DNA from: an uncultured Roseicyclus sp.
Lineage (GTDB): Bacteria; Pseudomonadota; Alphaproteobacteria; Rhodobacterales; Rhodobacteraceae
Direction: 5' to 3'
Assembly (NCBI GenBank): GCA_947491935.1
Contig: CANLLF010000001.1
Coordinates: 310,001 to 374,000, forward strand
DNA: 64,000 bases
Position numbers and translations under genes: made by a program. Below are positions 45,373 to 55,071 of this stretch, one piece after another. The notes beneath the pieces are model-generated. The model saw only the letters and a list, made by a program, of their open reading frames with translations. It did no database searches and was not told the origin of the DNA. Every line of letters begins with the position of its first letter. Within the stretch, counting starts at the first letter, position 1.

Positions 45373-46682
45373 ACGGAGGCATCCCAGGGGCAGGCATCCC
45401 GCCGGTCCGCATCGGCTTTCCGGCTGGCGGCCATCCAATCGTCATCGGGCGCAATCGCGTCGTTCGAGAGAGGGCCCCGGATCGCCTCCGTCCCGCCATT
45501 CTGCATCTTCAACCCGGCGGCGTCGCCCGCCTCCATCGCCTTGATCGCGCCGCGCAACATGCGGCGGTACGTTATGATCCCGACATCGGTCTTGCCCAGA
45601 TGCTCGTGGCGGCGGTCCTGGATGCGGCCCATGCTCTCCACCGCCCATTGGTCATGCACGTTGATGTCGAGGCCCATGCCCGTATAGGTCATCTTCCCCT
45701 GCTCTTCCGCGTCGTAACCGTAATTGTTTCGCGCATTTTTGAGGGGCGCATAATCCGGCAGGCGATGTTCGGCGAGGCGCTGGTCGCGCATCAAAGCCTT
45801 GTCGACCGGCGCGCCGAAGCTGGTGAACATCGAATACCAATAACAGGTCTGGTCATCGACGGGCACATGCCATTGGGTGATCGTCATCTCGCGGCTCATC
45901 GGAATGCAGATGGCCTGCGGGAAGATCTGGTTGGTGACGCGCACATGGGTGCGGCCATCGTCGAGGTGCCGCAGGGCGGTGAGTTTCAGCCCGTAATCCG
46001 TCTCGTCCACGCTGATCTCCGGGCGCGGGTAATCCCGCAGGAGCTTCGTCATCGGGATGTCCGTATTCCCGGCCTTGTCGCGGAATTGCTTGCCGTAGCT
46101 GTCCGCCGGGTCCTCATCCTGCAGGAACCGGTGCAGGAACGACGCATGGGCCGGGTCGATGCCCACTTCCATCGCCTGCAACCAGTTGCATTCCCACAGG
46201 CCCTTGAAGGCGAACACATGGGTGTTGGGCGCGCGGAAACAATCGAAATCGGCGAAAGGCGGCGGGTCGCCCTCCCCCATATAGGCCCAGATGATCCCGT
46301 TCTTTTCCACCACCGGATAAGACACGGCCTGGATCTGCTCGTGCATCCGGCTGCCCTCGGGCTCACCGGGTTGCTCCACGCATTGCCCGGAGCAGTCGAA
46401 ATGCCAGCCGTGAAACGGGCAGCGCAGCCCGTTATCCTCCAACCGCCCATAGGCCAGATCCGCGCCACGATGCGGGCAATGCCGACCGATCAGACCCAGG
46501 TTGCTGCTCTCGTCGCGAAACAGCACCAGGTCCTCGCCCATCAACGTGACCGGAACCACCGGGCGCGCACCCATCAATTCGTCGCTGAGCGCCGCCGGTT
46601 GCCAATAGTGCCGCAATACGGCCCCCGCACCCGTTCCAGGCCCCACGCGGGTGATCTGGTCATTCATCTCCTGGCTCATCAT
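45369..46682 (-). CDS. Rieske non-heme iron oxygenase, alpha subunit (phthalate-dioxygenase type)
   Basis: A 437-residue ring-hydroxylating or demethylating oxygenase. The Rieske cluster ligands are Cys69, His71, Cys88 and His91 (CPHRGADL, CPFHGWHF); the mononuclear iron site includes His179 and His184 (DPAHASFLH). The WKACDTNE-type upstream text is not translated; ATGATG at 46682 follows GGAGGG. Relatives include phthalate 4,5-dioxygenase, LigX and O-demethylases, and no beta subunit is expected. A dedicated reductase is missing from the window. First gene of the minus-strand cluster, behind a strong palindrome at 46778. Confidence 0.87.
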
Positions 46683-46777
46683 CGGCGGTGGCCCTCCCTC
46701 ATTGGTGTCGCAGGCTTTCCACAAATCCGGGCCATGTCAACGCAAGCGCCCTCCAAAAACCGGCCCCTCCCTTGCTA

Positions 46778-46798
46778 TTTGAGACCGGAAGTCTCAAA
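46778..46798. promoter_or_regulatory. Perfect palindromic operator (GntR-like)
   Basis: TTTGAGAC-N5-GTCTCAAA is a perfect inverted repeat (8-bp arms) in the 222-bp gap between the divergent Rieske oxygenase and soeA genes. Its form resembles sites for GntR/FadR-type regulators. No GntR gene is in the window. Confidence 0.6.
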
Positions 46799-46904
46799 AT
46801 CCAAAGTGAACTGGCCCTAACACCCGCGCGTTTTGGTCATATGGCTATGTGGCGCTGTGCGAGAATAACTCGACCGAGACCACACCTTGGGAGGGACATA
46901 CGAC

Positions 46905-49694
46905 ATGGCGCAACCGACATTGGAACTGTCGCCCCAGGTCTCCGACGAAATCCGCAAAACCACCTGCTACATGTGCGCCTGCCGCTGCGGGATCAACGTG
47001 CATATGAAGGACGGAAAAGCTGCCTATATCGAGGGAAACCGCGACCATCCGGTGAACCAGGGCGTGCTCTGCGCCAAGGGGTCGGCGGGCATCATGCAGG
47101 TCAACGCGCCGTCCCGCCTGCGCGCGCCGCTGAAACGCGTCGGCCCGCGCGGCTCCGGTGAGTTCGAAGAGATCAGCTGGGAGGAGGCCTACGGCATCGC
47201 CGAAGGCTGGCTGCGCCCGATCCGGGAGGAAGACCCCTCGAAGCTCGCCTTCTTCACCGGCCGCGACCAGTCGCAAAGCTTCACCTCCTTCTGGGCGCAG
47301 AACTTCGGCACACCCAATTACGCGGCCCATGGCGGCTTTTGCTCCGTCAACATGGCCGCCGCTGGCATCTACACCATGGGCGGCGCGTTTTGGGAATTCG
47401 GCCAGCCCGACTGGGACCACACCAAGCTGTTCCTGTTGTTCGGGGTCGCCGAGGATCATGACTCAAACCCGATCAAGATGGGTCTCGGCAAGATCAAGGC
47501 GCGTGGCGCGAAGGTGATCGGCGTGAACCCGATCCGCTCGGGCTATAACGCCGTGGCCGACGAGTGGGTCGGCATCACGCCCGGCACAGACGGGCTCTTC
47601 ATCCTCGCACTCGTGCATTGCCTGATGAAAGCAGGCAAGATCGACCTTGATTACCTCGCCCGCTGGACCAACGCGCCAGTGCTGGTCGACAAGGACACCG
47701 GCCTGCTGCTGCGCGACAAGGACGGTAAGGAATTGGTCATCGACCGGGCGACGGGCAAGCCAACCGCTTTCGACACACAAGGCGTGCAGCCGGATCTCAG
47801 CGCCACCCACAAGGACGGCCACAAGCCCGTCCTCCACCTGATGGCCGAGCGCTACATGTCCGAGGACTACGCGCCCGAGGCCGTCGCCGAGCGTTGCGGC
47901 ATCCCGGCCCCCCGCATCCGTGCCATCGCCGCCGAACTGGCCCGCGTGGCCTTCGAGGAAAGCTTCGAGCTTCCCATCACCTGGACCGATTTCCGCGGCG
48001 AAACGCATACGTCCATGACGGCCCGCCCCGTCTCCATGCACTCGATGCGCGGGATCAGCGCCCATGCCAACGGCTTCCAGACCTGCCGCGCGCTCCACGT
48101 CCTGCAGATCCTGCTTGGCACGGTGGAGGCCCCCGGCGGCTTCCGCTTCAAGCCGCCCTACCCCAAGCCCGCCACGGCGCACCCAAAGCCCCATGTGAAG
48201 GTCACGGCCAACTCCCCCCTGAACGGCCCGCATCTGGGCTTCGTGCATGGCCCCGAAGACCTCGCCCTGAAGGAAGACGGCACGCCCGTCCGCATCGACA
48301 AGGCTTATACTTGGGAAAACCCCATGTCGGCCCATGGGCTGATGCATATGGTGATCTCCAACGCCCATGCCGGGGACCCGTACAAGATCGACACGCTTTT
48401 CATGTACATGGCCAACATGTCGTGGAACTCATCGATGAACACGACCGGCACGATGAAGATGCTGACGGACAAGGACGAGAATGGCGACTACGTCATCCCC
48501 CACATCATCTATTCCGATGCCTATAGCTCGGAAATGGTGGCCTATGCCGATCTGATCCTGCCCGACACGACCTACCTTGAACGCCACGATTGCATCTCGC
48601 TGCTCGACCGCCCGATCTGTGAGGCCGACGCGGCCGCCGACGCGATCCGCTGGCCCGTGATCGAGCCCGACCGCGACGTCAAAGGCTTCCAATCCGCCCT
48701 CTGCGATCTCGGCGCGCGGCTCGGCCTGCCGGGCTTCACAAATGAAGACGGCTCCCAGAAATACGCCGATTACGGTGATTACATCACCAACCACCTGCGC
48801 CGCCCGGGCATCGGGCCGCTGGCAGGCTGGCGCGGCGAGAATGGCGACCAGACGGGCCGGGGCGATCCCAACCCCGACCAGCTACAACGCTACATCGATA
48901 ATGGTGGCTTCTTCGTCAGCCACATCCCCGATGGCGCGCAATACATGAAGCCGTGGAATAGCGCCTATCAGGATTGGGCCGTATCGATGGGCCTTTACGA
49001 CGCGCCGCAGCCCTACCTCTTCTCGCTCTATGTGGAGCCGATGCAGAAGTTCCGCCGCGCGGCGGAAGGGCACGGGGATATCCAGCCCCCCGATCACCTG
49101 CGCGCGCGGGTGCGGGAAAACATGGATCCGCTCCCCTTCTGGTCCGACCCCGCGCCCGCCAACATGGTGGACGAGTATCCCATCACCGCGCTCACCCAGC
49201 GCCCGATGGCGATGTACCATAGCTGGGGCACCCAGAACGCGTGGCTGCGCCAGCTCCACGGCCACAACCCGCTCTACATGCCTACAAAACTGATGCGCGA
49301 GAACGGCCTCAGCGATGGCGACTGGGCCAAAGTCACGTCCCCCCACGGCTCCATCACCGTGCCGGTGATGGAAATGGCGGCGCTGAATGAGAACACCGTC
49401 TGGACATGGAACGCCATCGGCAAACGCAAAGGCGCCTGGGCGCTCGACAATGATGCGCCCGAGGCGACCCGGGGTTTCCTCCTGAACCACCTGATCCACG
49501 AACTCCTGCCGCCCAGGGGCGACGGGATGCGCTGGACCAATTCCGACCCGATTACCGGCCAGGCCGCCTGGTTCGACCTCAAGGTCCGCATCGAAAAAGC
49601 CACCGCGCCCACTGAGTCCCAGCCCGCATTCCCGCCCATCAAATCGCCCGTGGGCAAGGGCCCGAAAGACCTCGCCTGGAAGGTCGGCCGATGA
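46905..49694 (+). CDS. soeA: Sulfite dehydrogenase (quinone) molybdopterin subunit SoeA
   Basis: A 929-residue molybdopterin oxidoreductase of the complex-iron-sulfur class. The N-terminal 4Fe-4S motif is Cys21-x2-Cys24-x3-Cys28-x27-Cys56. There is no Tat signal, as expected for cytoplasmic SoeA. With a four-cluster ferredoxin and a DmsC/NrfD-type anchor following, the set fits SoeABC, which oxidises sulfite to sulfate and reduces quinone, e.g. for sulfite released from organosulfonates. The ATG at 46905 follows GGGAGGG; one six codons upstream has no ribosome site. Polysulfide or thiosulfate reductase is a less likely reading. Confidence 0.87.
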   Translation: MAQPTLELSPQVSDEIRKTTCYMCACRCGINVHMKDGKAAYIEGNRDHPVNQGVLCAKGSAGIMQVNAPSRLRAPLKRVGPRGSGEFEEISWEEAYGIAEGWLRPIREEDPSKLAFFTGRDQSQSFTSFWAQNFGTPNYAAHGGFCSVNMAAAGIYTMGGAFWEFGQPDWDHTKLFLLFGVAEDHDSNPIKMGLGKIKARGAKVIGVNPIRSGYNAVADEWVGITPGTDGLFILALVHCLMKAGKIDLDYLARWTNAPVLVDKDTGLLLRDKDGKELVIDRATGKPTAFDTQGVQPDLSATHKDGHKPVLHLMAERYMSEDYAPEAVAERCGIPAPRIRAIAAELARVAFEESFELPITWTDFRGETHTSMTARPVSMHSMRGISAHANGFQTCRALHVLQILLGTVEAPGGFRFKPPYPKPATAHPKPHVKVTANSPLNGPHLGFVHGPEDLALKEDGTPVRIDKAYTWENPMSAHGLMHMVISNAHAGDPYKIDTLFMYMANMSWNSSMNTTGTMKMLTDKDENGDYVIPHIIYSDAYSSEMVAYADLILPDTTYLERHDCISLLDRPICEADAAADAIRWPVIEPDRDVKGFQSALCDLGARLGLPGFTNEDGSQKYADYGDYITNHLRRPGIGPLAGWRGENGDQTGRGDPNPDQLQRYIDNGGFFVSHIPDGAQYMKPWNSAYQDWAVSMGLYDAPQPYLFSLYVEPMQKFRRAAEGHGDIQPPDHLRARVRENMDPLPFWSDPAPANMVDEYPITALTQRPMAMYHSWGTQNAWLRQLHGHNPLYMPTKLMRENGLSDGDWAKVTSPHGSITVPVMEMAALNENTVWTWNAIGKRKGAWALDNDAPEATRGFLLNHLIHELLPPRGDGMRWTNSDPITGQAAWFDLKVRIEKATAPTESQPAFPPIKSPVGKGPKDLAWKVGR

Positions 49695-49750
49695 TGCAGA
49701 ACCGGCTCGAACCCGCCCCCCTTCCTTGTTTTCAAAATATCCCGGGGAGC

Positions 49751-49807
49751 GCGAGGGGCGTCGTCCATCGTGCTCGAACCGATGGCGCACGATGTCCGAC
49801 CCCTCGC
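49751..49807 (+). repeat. Large imperfect hairpin between soeA and soeB
   Basis: GCGAGGGG (49751) pairs with CCCCTCGC (49800), and the inner CATCGTGC (49766) with GCACGATG (49787), leaving a 13-base loop and an almost continuous stem of about 20 pairs. It follows the segment TTTTCAAAATATCCCGGGG. The whole 167-bp gap is unusual between subunit genes of one complex and looks like an inserted intergenic repeat. Confidence 0.6.
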
Positions 49808-49861
49808 ACGGTCGACGCGCGACAGCGCGGCGAAACCCCTTTCCCACGCCAGGCCTGACCC

Positions 49862-50644
49862 ATGACCCAGCTTCCGACCTCGACCCAAAAGAAACTCGGC
49901 CTTGTGATCGACCTCGACACCTGCGTCGGCTGCCATGCCTGCGTGATCTCCTGCAAAGGCTGGAACACCGAGAATTACGGCGCACCGCTCTCCGATCAGG
50001 ATCCCTACGGCGCCAACCCCTCGGGCACGTTCCTCAACCGGGTCCACAGCTACGAGGTCACGCCGCTCGCCACCTCCGCCAAGCCGCATCCCACGGCCCA
50101 GACCATCCATTTCCCGAAATCCTGCCTGCATTGCGAAGACGCGCCCTGCGTCACCGTTTGCCCCACCGGGGCCTCCTACAAGCGGGTCGAGGACGGGATC
50201 GTTCTGGTCAACGAGGCCGACTGCATCGGCTGCGGGCTCTGCGCCTGGGCCTGCCCCTATGGCGCACGGGAACTCGATCAGGACGAAGGGGTGATGAAAA
50301 AATGCACCCTCTGCGTTGACCGCATCTATAACGAGAATCTGCCCGAGGAAGACCGCGAACCGGCCTGCGTGCGCACCTGCCCGGCGGGCGCGCGCCATTT
50401 CGGCGATTTCGCGGATCCCGACAGCAATGTCTCGAGACTCACAGCCGAACGCGGCGGCATCGACCTGATGCCGGAACAGGGCACCAAACCGGTCAACCAA
50501 TACCTGCCCCCACGCCCCAAGGACGACCTGCCCGAATTCGACGTGCTCGCGCCCTATCTTGAGCCTGTGGCGGAAAATCCCGGCGGCTTCATCGGCTGGC
50601 TCGACAAGGCCCTCGACAAGCTGCCCTCGAAGGGAGCCAACTGA
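49862..50644 (+). CDS. soeB: Sulfite dehydrogenase iron-sulfur subunit SoeB
   Basis: A 260-residue ferredoxin-type electron-transfer subunit with four 4Fe-4S cysteine groups: CVGCHACVISCKGW, CLHCEDAPCVTVCP, CIGCGLCAWACPYG and CTLCVDRIY plus CVRTCP. It passes electrons from the molybdenum subunit to the membrane anchor. The stop abuts the soeC ATG (TGATG, 1-bp overlap). Separated from soeA by a 167-bp palindrome-containing gap. Confidence 0.88.
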   Translation: MTQLPTSTQKKLGLVIDLDTCVGCHACVISCKGWNTENYGAPLSDQDPYGANPSGTFLNRVHSYEVTPLATSAKPHPTAQTIHFPKSCLHCEDAPCVTVCPTGASYKRVEDGIVLVNEADCIGCGLCAWACPYGARELDQDEGVMKKCTLCVDRIYNENLPEEDREPACVRTCPAGARHFGDFADPDSNVSRLTAERGGIDLMPEQGTKPVNQYLPPRPKDDLPEFDVLAPYLEPVAENPGGFIGWLDKALDKLPSKGAN

Positions 50645-51516
50645 TGCATCCGGCCCCCTCCGTCATCATCTTCACCACGCTGTCGGGTCTCGGCTTCGGC
50701 CTGCTGGTTTTCCTGGGCCTTGGCCTGCCCGCCGTCACGGGCCTCACCGCGTTCTGGTTCTTCGCCATCGGCTACGTGCTGGCCGTGGGCGGGCTGATGT
50801 CTTCCACCTTCCATCTCGGCCACCCGGAACGGGCGTGGAAGGCCTTCTCACAATGGCGTTCCTCCTGGCTCTCCCGCGAGGGCATCTGCGCCGTCGCGGC
50901 GCTCATCATCATGGCGCTCTACGGCGCGGGCCTGGTCTTCTTCGACAGCCAGTGGACCATCCTCGGCTGGCTCGGCGCGGCCCTCAGCCTAGGCACCGTC
51001 TTCACCACCTCGATGATCTACGCGCAGATGAAAACCGTCCCGCGCTGGCACATACCCTGGACGCCAGCGAAATTCTTGACGCTGTCGCTGGCAGGTGGGG
51101 CCCTTCTGGCCGGTCAGGCCTTTGCCGCGATCATCCTACTCCTGCTCGCCGCCGCGATCACCATCGCCACCTGGATCATTGGCGACGGCGCGTTCAAAGC
51201 CTCCGGCACCGATATGGAAACGGCCACCGGCCTCGGCGCCATCGGCAAGGTCAAGGCGTTCGAGCCGCCCCATACCGGCACCAATTACCTGCTGCGCGAA
51301 TTCGTCCACGTGGTGGGCCGCAAACACGCCTTCAACCTGCGCGTCATCGCGTTTGTTTTCGCCTTCGTGATCCCGATCCTCTTGATGGTCCTACTCGTCA
51401 ATCACGTTACCGCCGCCATCGCCATCCTCAGCCACCTCATCGGTGTCGCCGTGGCACGCTGGCTCTTCTTCGCCGAAGCCGAACATGTCGTGGGCCTTTA
51501 TTACGGCAAGCGCTGA
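50644..51516 (+). CDS. soeC: Sulfite dehydrogenase membrane anchor SoeC
   Basis: A 290-residue DmsC/NrfD-type integral membrane protein with about eight hydrophobic segments, anchoring SoeAB to the inner face of the membrane and reducing quinone. The second segment is followed by SSTFHLGHPERAWKAF, a conserved stretch of the DmsC family. It is coupled to soeB. Confidence 0.87.
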   Translation: MHPAPSVIIFTTLSGLGFGLLVFLGLGLPAVTGLTAFWFFAIGYVLAVGGLMSSTFHLGHPERAWKAFSQWRSSWLSREGICAVAALIIMALYGAGLVFFDSQWTILGWLGAALSLGTVFTTSMIYAQMKTVPRWHIPWTPAKFLTLSLAGGALLAGQAFAAIILLLLAAAITIATWIIGDGAFKASGTDMETATGLGAIGKVKAFEPPHTGTNYLLREFVHVVGRKHAFNLRVIAFVFAFVIPILLMVLLVNHVTAAIAILSHLIGVAVARWLFFAEAEHVVGLYYGKR

Positions 51517-51523
51517 GCAAAGA

Positions 51524-51539
51524 TGTGCAAGCTTGCACA
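51524..51539. promoter_or_regulatory. Perfect 16-bp palindrome after soeC
   Basis: TGTGCAAGCTTGCACA is a perfect palindrome 7 bp past the soeC stop. It could be an operator for the dimethylargininase gene at 51693 or a short cruciform; no T-run follows. Confidence 0.5.
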
Positions 51540-51692
51540 AGGCATCTAACCTATTGAATATTAAACAGAAGGTGGATTCTGTTAACCTCCGCTTAAGGAA
51601 TTGCATCGCACATACGAGCCGATGCGCTGGTGTTCTGGCCCAAGCCGCGTAGGCTGGTCCGAAGCACCGACGGGATCTGCCGGAGACACGCC

Positions 51693-52484
51693 ATGGGACG
51701 CTCCTTCACCTTCAGCCACGCGATCTGCCGGACACCGTCGACCTCCATCATCGACGGCCTGCGCGCCGTTGATACCGGCACGCCAAATCTCGATACGTTC
51801 CGACAGCATCATCGGGATTATGTGACGGCCCTCCGGTCAACCGGTGCAGAGGTGATTGTGCTGGACCCGCTGGACGCGTTCCCCGATTCCGTCTTTGTCG
51901 AGGACGCAGCCCTCTGCCTGCCCAAGGGTGCGGTCCTGATGCGTCCGGGTGCGCCGAGCCGCCTGGGAGAGGCCGCCGCCATCGCGCCTGCCATCACGGC
52001 GGCCTATGGGGACGTCCGGACCATCACCGGCCCCGGTTTCATCGAAGGCGGCGATATTCTGGTCACGGAACGGGAGATCCTCGTCGGCAAATCAGCCCGC
52101 ACCGATGCGGATGGCGTCGCGGAATTGCGGCGCATCGTCAGCGATTGGGGCTACACTTTGCGCGAGCTTCAGACCCCGCCCGACATCCTGCATTTCAAGA
52201 CCGATTGCAGCCTGCTGGATGAAGATACGATCCTGTCCACCCGGCGGCTCGCCGCGTCGGGCTGTTTCGAGGGGTACAAGGTGATCAACACCGCTGAGGG
52301 TGAAGAGGCCTGCGCCAACGCGATCCGGTTCAACCACCTCGTCTTGATGCCTGCGGGCTTCCCGCGCACTGCCGATACGCTCGACAAAGCGGGCTACGAA
52401 ATTGTCGAGATCGGCAATTCGGAAGCCGCGAAGCTCGATGGCGGCATGTCTTGCCTATCGCTGCGGTTTACGCCTCCGGCCTGA
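51693..52484 (+). CDS. N(G),N(G)-dimethylarginine dimethylaminohydrolase
   Basis: A 263-residue amidinotransferase-fold hydrolase that converts methylated arginine to citrulline and methylamine or dimethylamine. The catalytic Cys254 (GGMSCLSL) and His167 (LHFKTD) and the PGFIEGGD substrate block match DDAH, with Cys and His five residues off the numbering of the Pseudomonas enzyme. The ATG at 51693 follows GGAGA. It stands alone. Its methylamine products could link to the methylamine-demethylating genes elsewhere in the window, though the two are 30 kb apart. Confidence 0.88.
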   Translation: MGRSFTFSHAICRTPSTSIIDGLRAVDTGTPNLDTFRQHHRDYVTALRSTGAEVIVLDPLDAFPDSVFVEDAALCLPKGAVLMRPGAPSRLGEAAAIAPAITAAYGDVRTITGPGFIEGGDILVTEREILVGKSARTDADGVAELRRIVSDWGYTLRELQTPPDILHFKTDCSLLDEDTILSTRRLAASGCFEGYKVINTAEGEEACANAIRFNHLVLMPAGFPRTADTLDKAGYEIVEIGNSEAAKLDGGMSCLSLRFTPPA

Positions 52485-52546
52485 CGGGATTATCCCCTCT
52501 ATCACCGGCCATCCGGCAAGCCGCCACTCCGCTCGGGCCTCTTGTT

Positions 52547-52562
52547 AGTTACAAAAGCAACT
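52547..52562. promoter_or_regulatory. Imperfect palindrome upstream of hmgA
   Basis: AGTTAC-AAAA-GCAACT (one mismatch between arms) lies 38 bp before hmgA. The form resembles MarR- or IclR-family sites controlling homogentisate genes. No such regulator gene is adjacent. Confidence 0.4.
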
Positions 52563-52599
52563 GTTACTCCCGGCAGGACCGCGAACGGGAGATGCCGCC

Positions 52600-53955
52600 A
52601 TGAACGAACAGTCCGATCCCCGCCCGATGATTCAGGCCCCAAGCCACCCCGGCCCGCACGAGGGCTATATGCCCGGCTTCGGCAATGATTTCGAGACCGA
52701 GGCCCTGCCCGATGCGCTCCCCCAGGGCATGAACTCGCCCCAGAAGGTCAATTACGGCCTCTATGGCGAGCAGCTTTCCGGCACCGCCTTCACCGATGTG
52801 CGGCCCGAGCGGACGTGGTGCTACCGCATTCGCCCCTCCGTCAAGCATTCGCATCGCTATGAGAAGATCGACCTGCCCTATTGGCGCTCCGCCCCCGATG
52901 TGGACCCGGACGTGACCTCGCTGGGCCAGTATCGCTGGGATCCCGTGCCCCATTCCGATGCGCCGCTCACGTGGCTCACGGGCATGCGCACGATGACCAC
53001 GGCGGGCGATGTGAACACGCAGGTCGGCATGGCGTCGCACATCTACCTCGTCACGCAAAGCATGGTGGATGACTACTTTTTCTCCGCCGACAGCGAGCTT
53101 CTGGTGGTGCCGCAGGAGGGCCGCCTGCGCTTCTGCACCGAGCTTGGCATCATCGACCTGGAACCGCAGGAGATCGCCATTCTGCCGCGCGGCCTGCTCT
53201 ACCGGGTGGAATTGCTCGACGGCCCCGCGCGCGGCTTTGTCTGTGAGAATTACGGCCAGAAATTCGAGCTTCCGGGCCGCGGGCCGATCGGGGCCAATTG
53301 CATGGCCAATCCGCGCGACTTCAAGGCGCCGGTTGCCGCCTATGAGGATCGCGAGGTGCCCTCGACCGTCACCATCAAATGGTGCGGCCAGTTCCACGAG
53401 ACCAAGATCGCGCAGAGCCCGCTCGACGTCGTGGCCTGGCACGGCAATTACGCGCCTTACAAGTATGATTTGAAAACCTATTGCCCGGTCGGCGCGATCC
53501 TGTTCGATCACCCCGATCCGTCGATCTTCACGGTTCTCACCGCGCCCTCGGGCCAACCGGGCACGGCCAATATCGACTTCGTGCTGTTCCGCGAACGCTG
53601 GATGGTGATGGAGGATACCTTCCGCCCGCCCTGGTATCACAAGAACATCATGTCCGAGCTGATGGGCAACATCTACGGCCAGTACGATGCCAAGCCCCAG
53701 GGCTTCGTGCCGGGCGGTGTGTCACTCCATAACATGATGATCCCCCACGGGCCGGACCGGGAGGCGTTCGAGAAGGCATCGAACGCGAACCTGGGGCCCG
53801 ACAAGCTCGACAACACCATGTCCTTCATGTTCGAAACCCGCTTTCCCCAGCACCTGACGGCTTTCGCGGGCAAGGAGGCCCCGATGCAGGACGATTACAT
53901 TGATTGCTGGACCTCGCTGGAGAAGAAATTCGACGGCACGCCGGGCCGCAAATGA
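52600..53955 (+). CDS. hmgA: Homogentisate 1,2-dioxygenase
   Basis: A 451-residue iron dioxygenase that opens homogentisate to 4-maleylacetoacetate. [25 protein letters not shown] is the family's conserved N-terminus; the iron-binding region is [12 protein letters not shown] and [12 protein letters not shown] near residues 345-385. Length is standard. It starts the homogentisate operon, and its stop overlaps a 39-codon gene (ATGA). Confidence 0.95.
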   Translation: MNEQSDPRPMIQAPSHPGPHEGYMPGFGNDFETEALPDALPQGMNSPQKVNYGLYGEQLSGTAFTDVRPERTWCYRIRPSVKHSHRYEKIDLPYWRSAPDVDPDVTSLGQYRWDPVPHSDAPLTWLTGMRTMTTAGDVNTQVGMASHIYLVTQSMVDDYFFSADSELLVVPQEGRLRFCTELGIIDLEPQEIAILPRGLLYRVELLDGPARGFVCENYGQKFELPGRGPIGANCMANPRDFKAPVAAYEDREVPSTVTIKWCGQFHETKIAQSPLDVVAWHGNYAPYKYDLKTYCPVGAILFDHPDPSIFTVLTAPSGQPGTANIDFVLFRERWMVMEDTFRPPWYHKNIMSELMGNIYGQYDAKPQGFVPGGVSLHNMMIPHGPDREAFEKASNANLGPDKLDNTMSFMFETRFPQHLTAFAGKEAPMQDDYIDCWTSLEKKFDGTPGRK

Positions 53956-54071
53956 GCGACGCCGTGGTCGACCTTCTGTTCTGGATCGTGGTCATGGTAG
54001 GCTTGTTTTTTGGCCTTCGCTATTTGCAAAAACGGCGCAAGGGCCCCGATGACAGGGAGGACAAGAGATGA
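53952..54071 (+). CDS. 39-aa single-span membrane protein in hmg operon
   Basis: A 39-codon gene encoding a short acidic start, one hydrophobic span ([20 protein letters not shown]) and a basic then acidic tail ([13 protein letters not shown]). It is overlapped by ATGA at both ends, with hmgA before and the DUF1428 gene after, and a GGGAGGA ribosome site for the next gene falls inside it. The double coupling argues that it is translated. No family is recognised; the topology suggests an anchor or regulatory small protein. Confidence 0.65.
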   Translation: MSDAVVDLLFWIVVMVGLFFGLRYLQKRRKGPDDREDKR

Positions 54072-54424
54072 GCTATGTTGACGGCTTCATCATCCCGGTG
54101 AAAACCGACCGCAAGGACGATTACATCGCCGCCGCGAAACAGATGTGCGCGCTCTACCTCGCCCATGGGGCCACGCGGTGCGTGGAGACATGGGCCGAAG
54201 GGATGGACCGGGGCAACAGAACTTCGTTCCCCCGCGCGGTCGATATGGATCAGGGCGAGGCCGTGGTGTTTTCGTGGATGGAATTCCCCGACAAGGCCAC
54301 CAGCGACGCGGCGCATCAGGCGGTCTGGTCCGATCCCGCGACCGAGGCCCTGATGGGCGACGGGCTCGTCGATGGCGCGCGCATGATCATCGGCGGCTTC
54401 GACGTGCTGCTGGACCTCACATGA
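54068..54424 (+). CDS. DUF1428-family protein
   Basis: A 118-residue protein of the DUF1428 family (dimeric alpha-beta barrel type), recognised from [26 protein letters not shown] and VVFSWMEFPDKATRD-like text in the middle. Function is unknown. It sits between the small membrane gene and maiA, overlapping both by 4 bp, so it is tied to tyrosine or phenylacetate catabolism by context only. Confidence 0.85.
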   Translation: MSYVDGFIIPVKTDRKDDYIAAAKQMCALYLAHGATRCVETWAEGMDRGNRTSFPRAVDMDQGEAVVFSWMEFPDKATSDAAHQAVWSDPATEALMGDGLVDGARMIIGGFDVLLDLT

Positions 54425-55071
54425 TCCTCTACACCTACTGGCGCTCCACCACCTCCTACCGCGTGCGCGCGGCGCTGAACCTCAAGGGCATCGCCTATGA
54501 ACAGCGCGCGGTGAATCTGGTGGCCGGCGATCAGACGACCCCGGATTACATCGCGCTGAACCCCGGCGCAGGTGTCCCGGCCCTGCAACTCGATGATGGC
54601 ACGGTCCTCACCCAATCCCTTGCCATCATCGACTATCTCGACGCCACGCATCCGGAATCGCCGATGCTGTCGGGCGATCCGGCCCATCGCTGCAGGCAAC
54701 TCGCCGTGGCGCTCAGCATCGCCACTGATATCCATCCGGTGAACAACCTGCGCGTCATCGGCCAGCTCAAATCCCGCTTCGGCGCGTCCCCCGAGGACGC
54801 CAAGGCGTGGATGCAGCATTGGATGGCGGAGGGCTTCACCGCCACCGAGGCGATGCTGCCCGAGGGCGCGCATTTCGCCTTCGGCGACACCCCGGACCTC
54901 GCCGATCTCTGCATCGTGGCGCAGCTCTACAACGCCCATCGCTGGGGCGTGGACCTCGCGCCCTACCCGAAGCTCCGCCGGATCGAGGCCGCCTGCCTCG
55001 CCGTCCCGGAAATCGCCGCCGCCGCCCCCGAGGCGCAACCCGACGCCGCCCCGCCTGCCCCATCCCCGTAG
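54421..55071 (+). CDS. maiA: Maleylacetoacetate isomerase
   Basis: A 216-residue zeta-class glutathione transferase that isomerises maleylacetoacetate to fumarylacetoacetate using glutathione. The N-terminal active-site segment reads YWRSTTSYRVRAALNLKG, in place of the usual RSSCSWRVR; Ser and the following Arg are kept but the Cys is Thr. The ATG at 54421 overlaps the DUF1428 stop. The C-terminus is proline/alanine-rich and slightly longer than usual. Confidence 0.9.
   Translation: MILYTYWRSTTSYRVRAALNLKGIAYEQRAVNLVAGDQTTPDYIALNPGAGVPALQLDDGTVLTQSLAIIDYLDATHPESPMLSGDPAHRCRQLAVALSIATDIHPVNNLRVIGQLKSRFGASPEDAKAWMQHWMAEGFTATEAMLPEGAHFAFGDTPDLADLCIVAQLYNAHRWGVDLAPYPKLRRIEAACLAVPEIAAAAPEAQPDAAPPAPSP

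Noticed and set aside
49691-49858. A 55-codon frame overlapping the soeA stop (ATGA) and running through the soeA-soeB hairpin
   Set aside because: It is coupled like a gene, but its sequence is dictated by the palindromic repeat, is Arg/Pro-rich and shows no recognisable feature.
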